A DNA stretch of 64,000 nt, taken from positions 1-64,000 of the forward strand of contig NZ_JAIQZM010000012.1 of assembly GCF_023333595.1 (NCBI RefSeq). Direction: 5' to 3'. The first letter of the stretch is position 1, and each line of letters begins with the position of its first letter. Under the pieces are notes generated by a model. That model was not told where the DNA came from. It made no database searches and saw only the letters and a program-made list of their open reading frames with translations. Source of the DNA: Argonema galeatum A003/A1 (lineage in GTDB: Bacteria > Cyanobacteriota > Cyanobacteriia > Cyanobacteriales > Aerosakkonemataceae). The position numbers and the translations under genes are program-made. Positions 63,315 through 64,000 of the stretch are shown piece after piece.

Positions 63315-63317
63315 CGA

Positions 63318-63635
63318 ATGACAGGACGAGACTTACGCCAGATATTACTAAATAAGTGGGGACGCTCTTACGATATTCAAGTGCGGCGGATTCAGGGCAA
63401 GATTTTTGTCCAGATTATGTGGAAATATCTGGAACAGGCGTCTTTTCCGCTCAAAGAGGCTGATTATATGGCTCATCTGGATATCATTGCCAGTTATATC
63501 GAGGCTTGGGGTGGTGCGACACAGGTGCAAGAATATATTGAGCAGACAAAAGATCGGCCCCGACTCGGTAAGGCGGTTAGCATTCCGATTGATTTGGGCG
63601 ATCGCGCTTCTGAGTGGATAATAGAAGATTCTTAA
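63318..63635 (+). CDS. DUF3067 protein
   Basis: The 105-residue protein ([20 protein letters not shown], then [20 protein letters not shown]) matches the cyanobacterial and plastid DUF3067 family, often found divergent from petC, which suggests a link to photosynthetic electron transport. Soluble. Function unknown. menB starts 17 bp after its stop. Confidence 0.85.
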   Translation: MTGRDLRQILLNKWGRSYDIQVRRIQGKIFVQIMWKYLEQASFPLKEADYMAHLDIIASYIEAWGGATQVQEYIEQTKDRPRLGKAVSIPIDLGDRASEWIIEDS

Positions 63636-63652
63636 CCTCTACACGCCGATCT

Positions 63653-64000
63653 ATGCAAGTTGAATGGCAAACCGCCAAAACCTACGAAGATATCCTTTAC
63701 CACAAAACGGACGGCATCGCTAAAATAACTATCAATCGTCCCCACAAGCGAAATGCTTTTCGTCCGAAAACAGTTTTTGAACTCTACGATGCTTTTGCTG
63801 ATGCTCGCGAAGATACCAGTATCGGTGTAGTGCTTTTTACTGGCGCTGGGCCTCATACGGATGGGAAGTATGCTTTTTGTGCTGGTGGGGATCAAAGCGT
63901 GCGGGGAAATGCTGGCTATGTGGGTGAAGATGGGGTGCCGCGACTGAATGTGTTGGATTTGCAGCGGCTGATTCGATCGATGCCGAAGGTGGTAATTGCG
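63653..64000 (+). CDS. menB: 1,4-dihydroxy-2-naphthoyl-CoA synthase, 5' part
   Basis: MenB closes the naphthoquinone ring in phylloquinone synthesis. The visible 116 codons begin [20 protein letters not shown], then [16 protein letters not shown] and [20 protein letters not shown], which match the crotonase-fold MenB N-terminal half (about 275 residues in full). The gene runs off the window end, so no stop is seen. Confidence 0.93.
   Translation, partial: MQVEWQTAKTYEDILYHKTDGIAKITINRPHKRNAFRPKTVFELYDAFADAREDTSIGVVLFTGAGPHTDGKYAFCAGGDQSVRGNAGYVGEDGVPRLNVLDLQRLIRSMPKVVIA

Overview
The window is chromosomal DNA of a cyanobacterium. It carries petC and petA (Rieske protein and cytochrome f), the start of menB, a cyAbrB regulator, DUF3067 and DUF3038/DUF4335 genes, lpxB, and dense HIP1 octamers (GCGATCGC). 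The many heptamer repeats, the AGAAACCCGGTTTCT-type hairpins and the large signalling proteins point to a filamentous, Oscillatoriales-type (Microcoleus/Oscillatoria-like) genome. That lineage call is inference. No rRNA or tRNA gene was seen.

Layout. 0.3-4.9 kb: a lytic transglycosylase, a nested MITE, and an HTH-TIR-AAA signalling ATPase. 5-13.6 kb: an NfeD/stomatin pair, two small unknown genes, then a co-directional envelope cluster (membrane protein, two tandem rhodaneses, membrane protein, C39-type peptidase with a peptidoglycan-binding domain, AAA-WD40 protein). 14-25.4 kb: two large hybrid histidine kinases around small stress-type genes (TspO fragment, ChaB, SRPBCC, cyAbrB) and an alpha/beta hydrolase. 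25.4-28.6 kb: an exported RidA protein and an amino-acid ABC transporter. 28.7-32.9 kb: a retropepsin/DUF5678 pair, two Ser/Thr kinases (the second fused to a signal-peptidase domain that lacks its catalytic residues), and remnants of ParE and Uma2 genes. 33-42.4 kb: GST, MFS exporter, GIY-YIG protein, hydrolase, Dus, and a PmbA/nuclease-like/TldD run. 42.7-48.5 kb: DM13 protein, REC-cyclase, deacetylase-like protein and LpxB. 48.5-50.4 kb: a 26-repeat CRISPR array with no cas genes in the window. 51.8-53.1 kb: a TnpB gene without TnpA. 53.3-64 kb: SPOR-domain protein, DUF4335/DUF3038, a GH57 branching enzyme, petA/petC separated by a probable OMEGA/HEARO-like element, DUF3067, and menB cut by the window edge.

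Two themes stand out. First, mobile-repeat activity is heavy: MITE-like elements sit inside one another, inside reading frames, and at gene ends where they supply starts, stops or loops. Second, there is unusual signalling and envelope biology: a kinase-pseudo-signal-peptidase fusion, and a 71-bp promoter module with direct repeats on a roughly 11-bp period that is shared by the NfeD/stomatin pair and the rhodanese/C39 cluster, suggesting one regulon.
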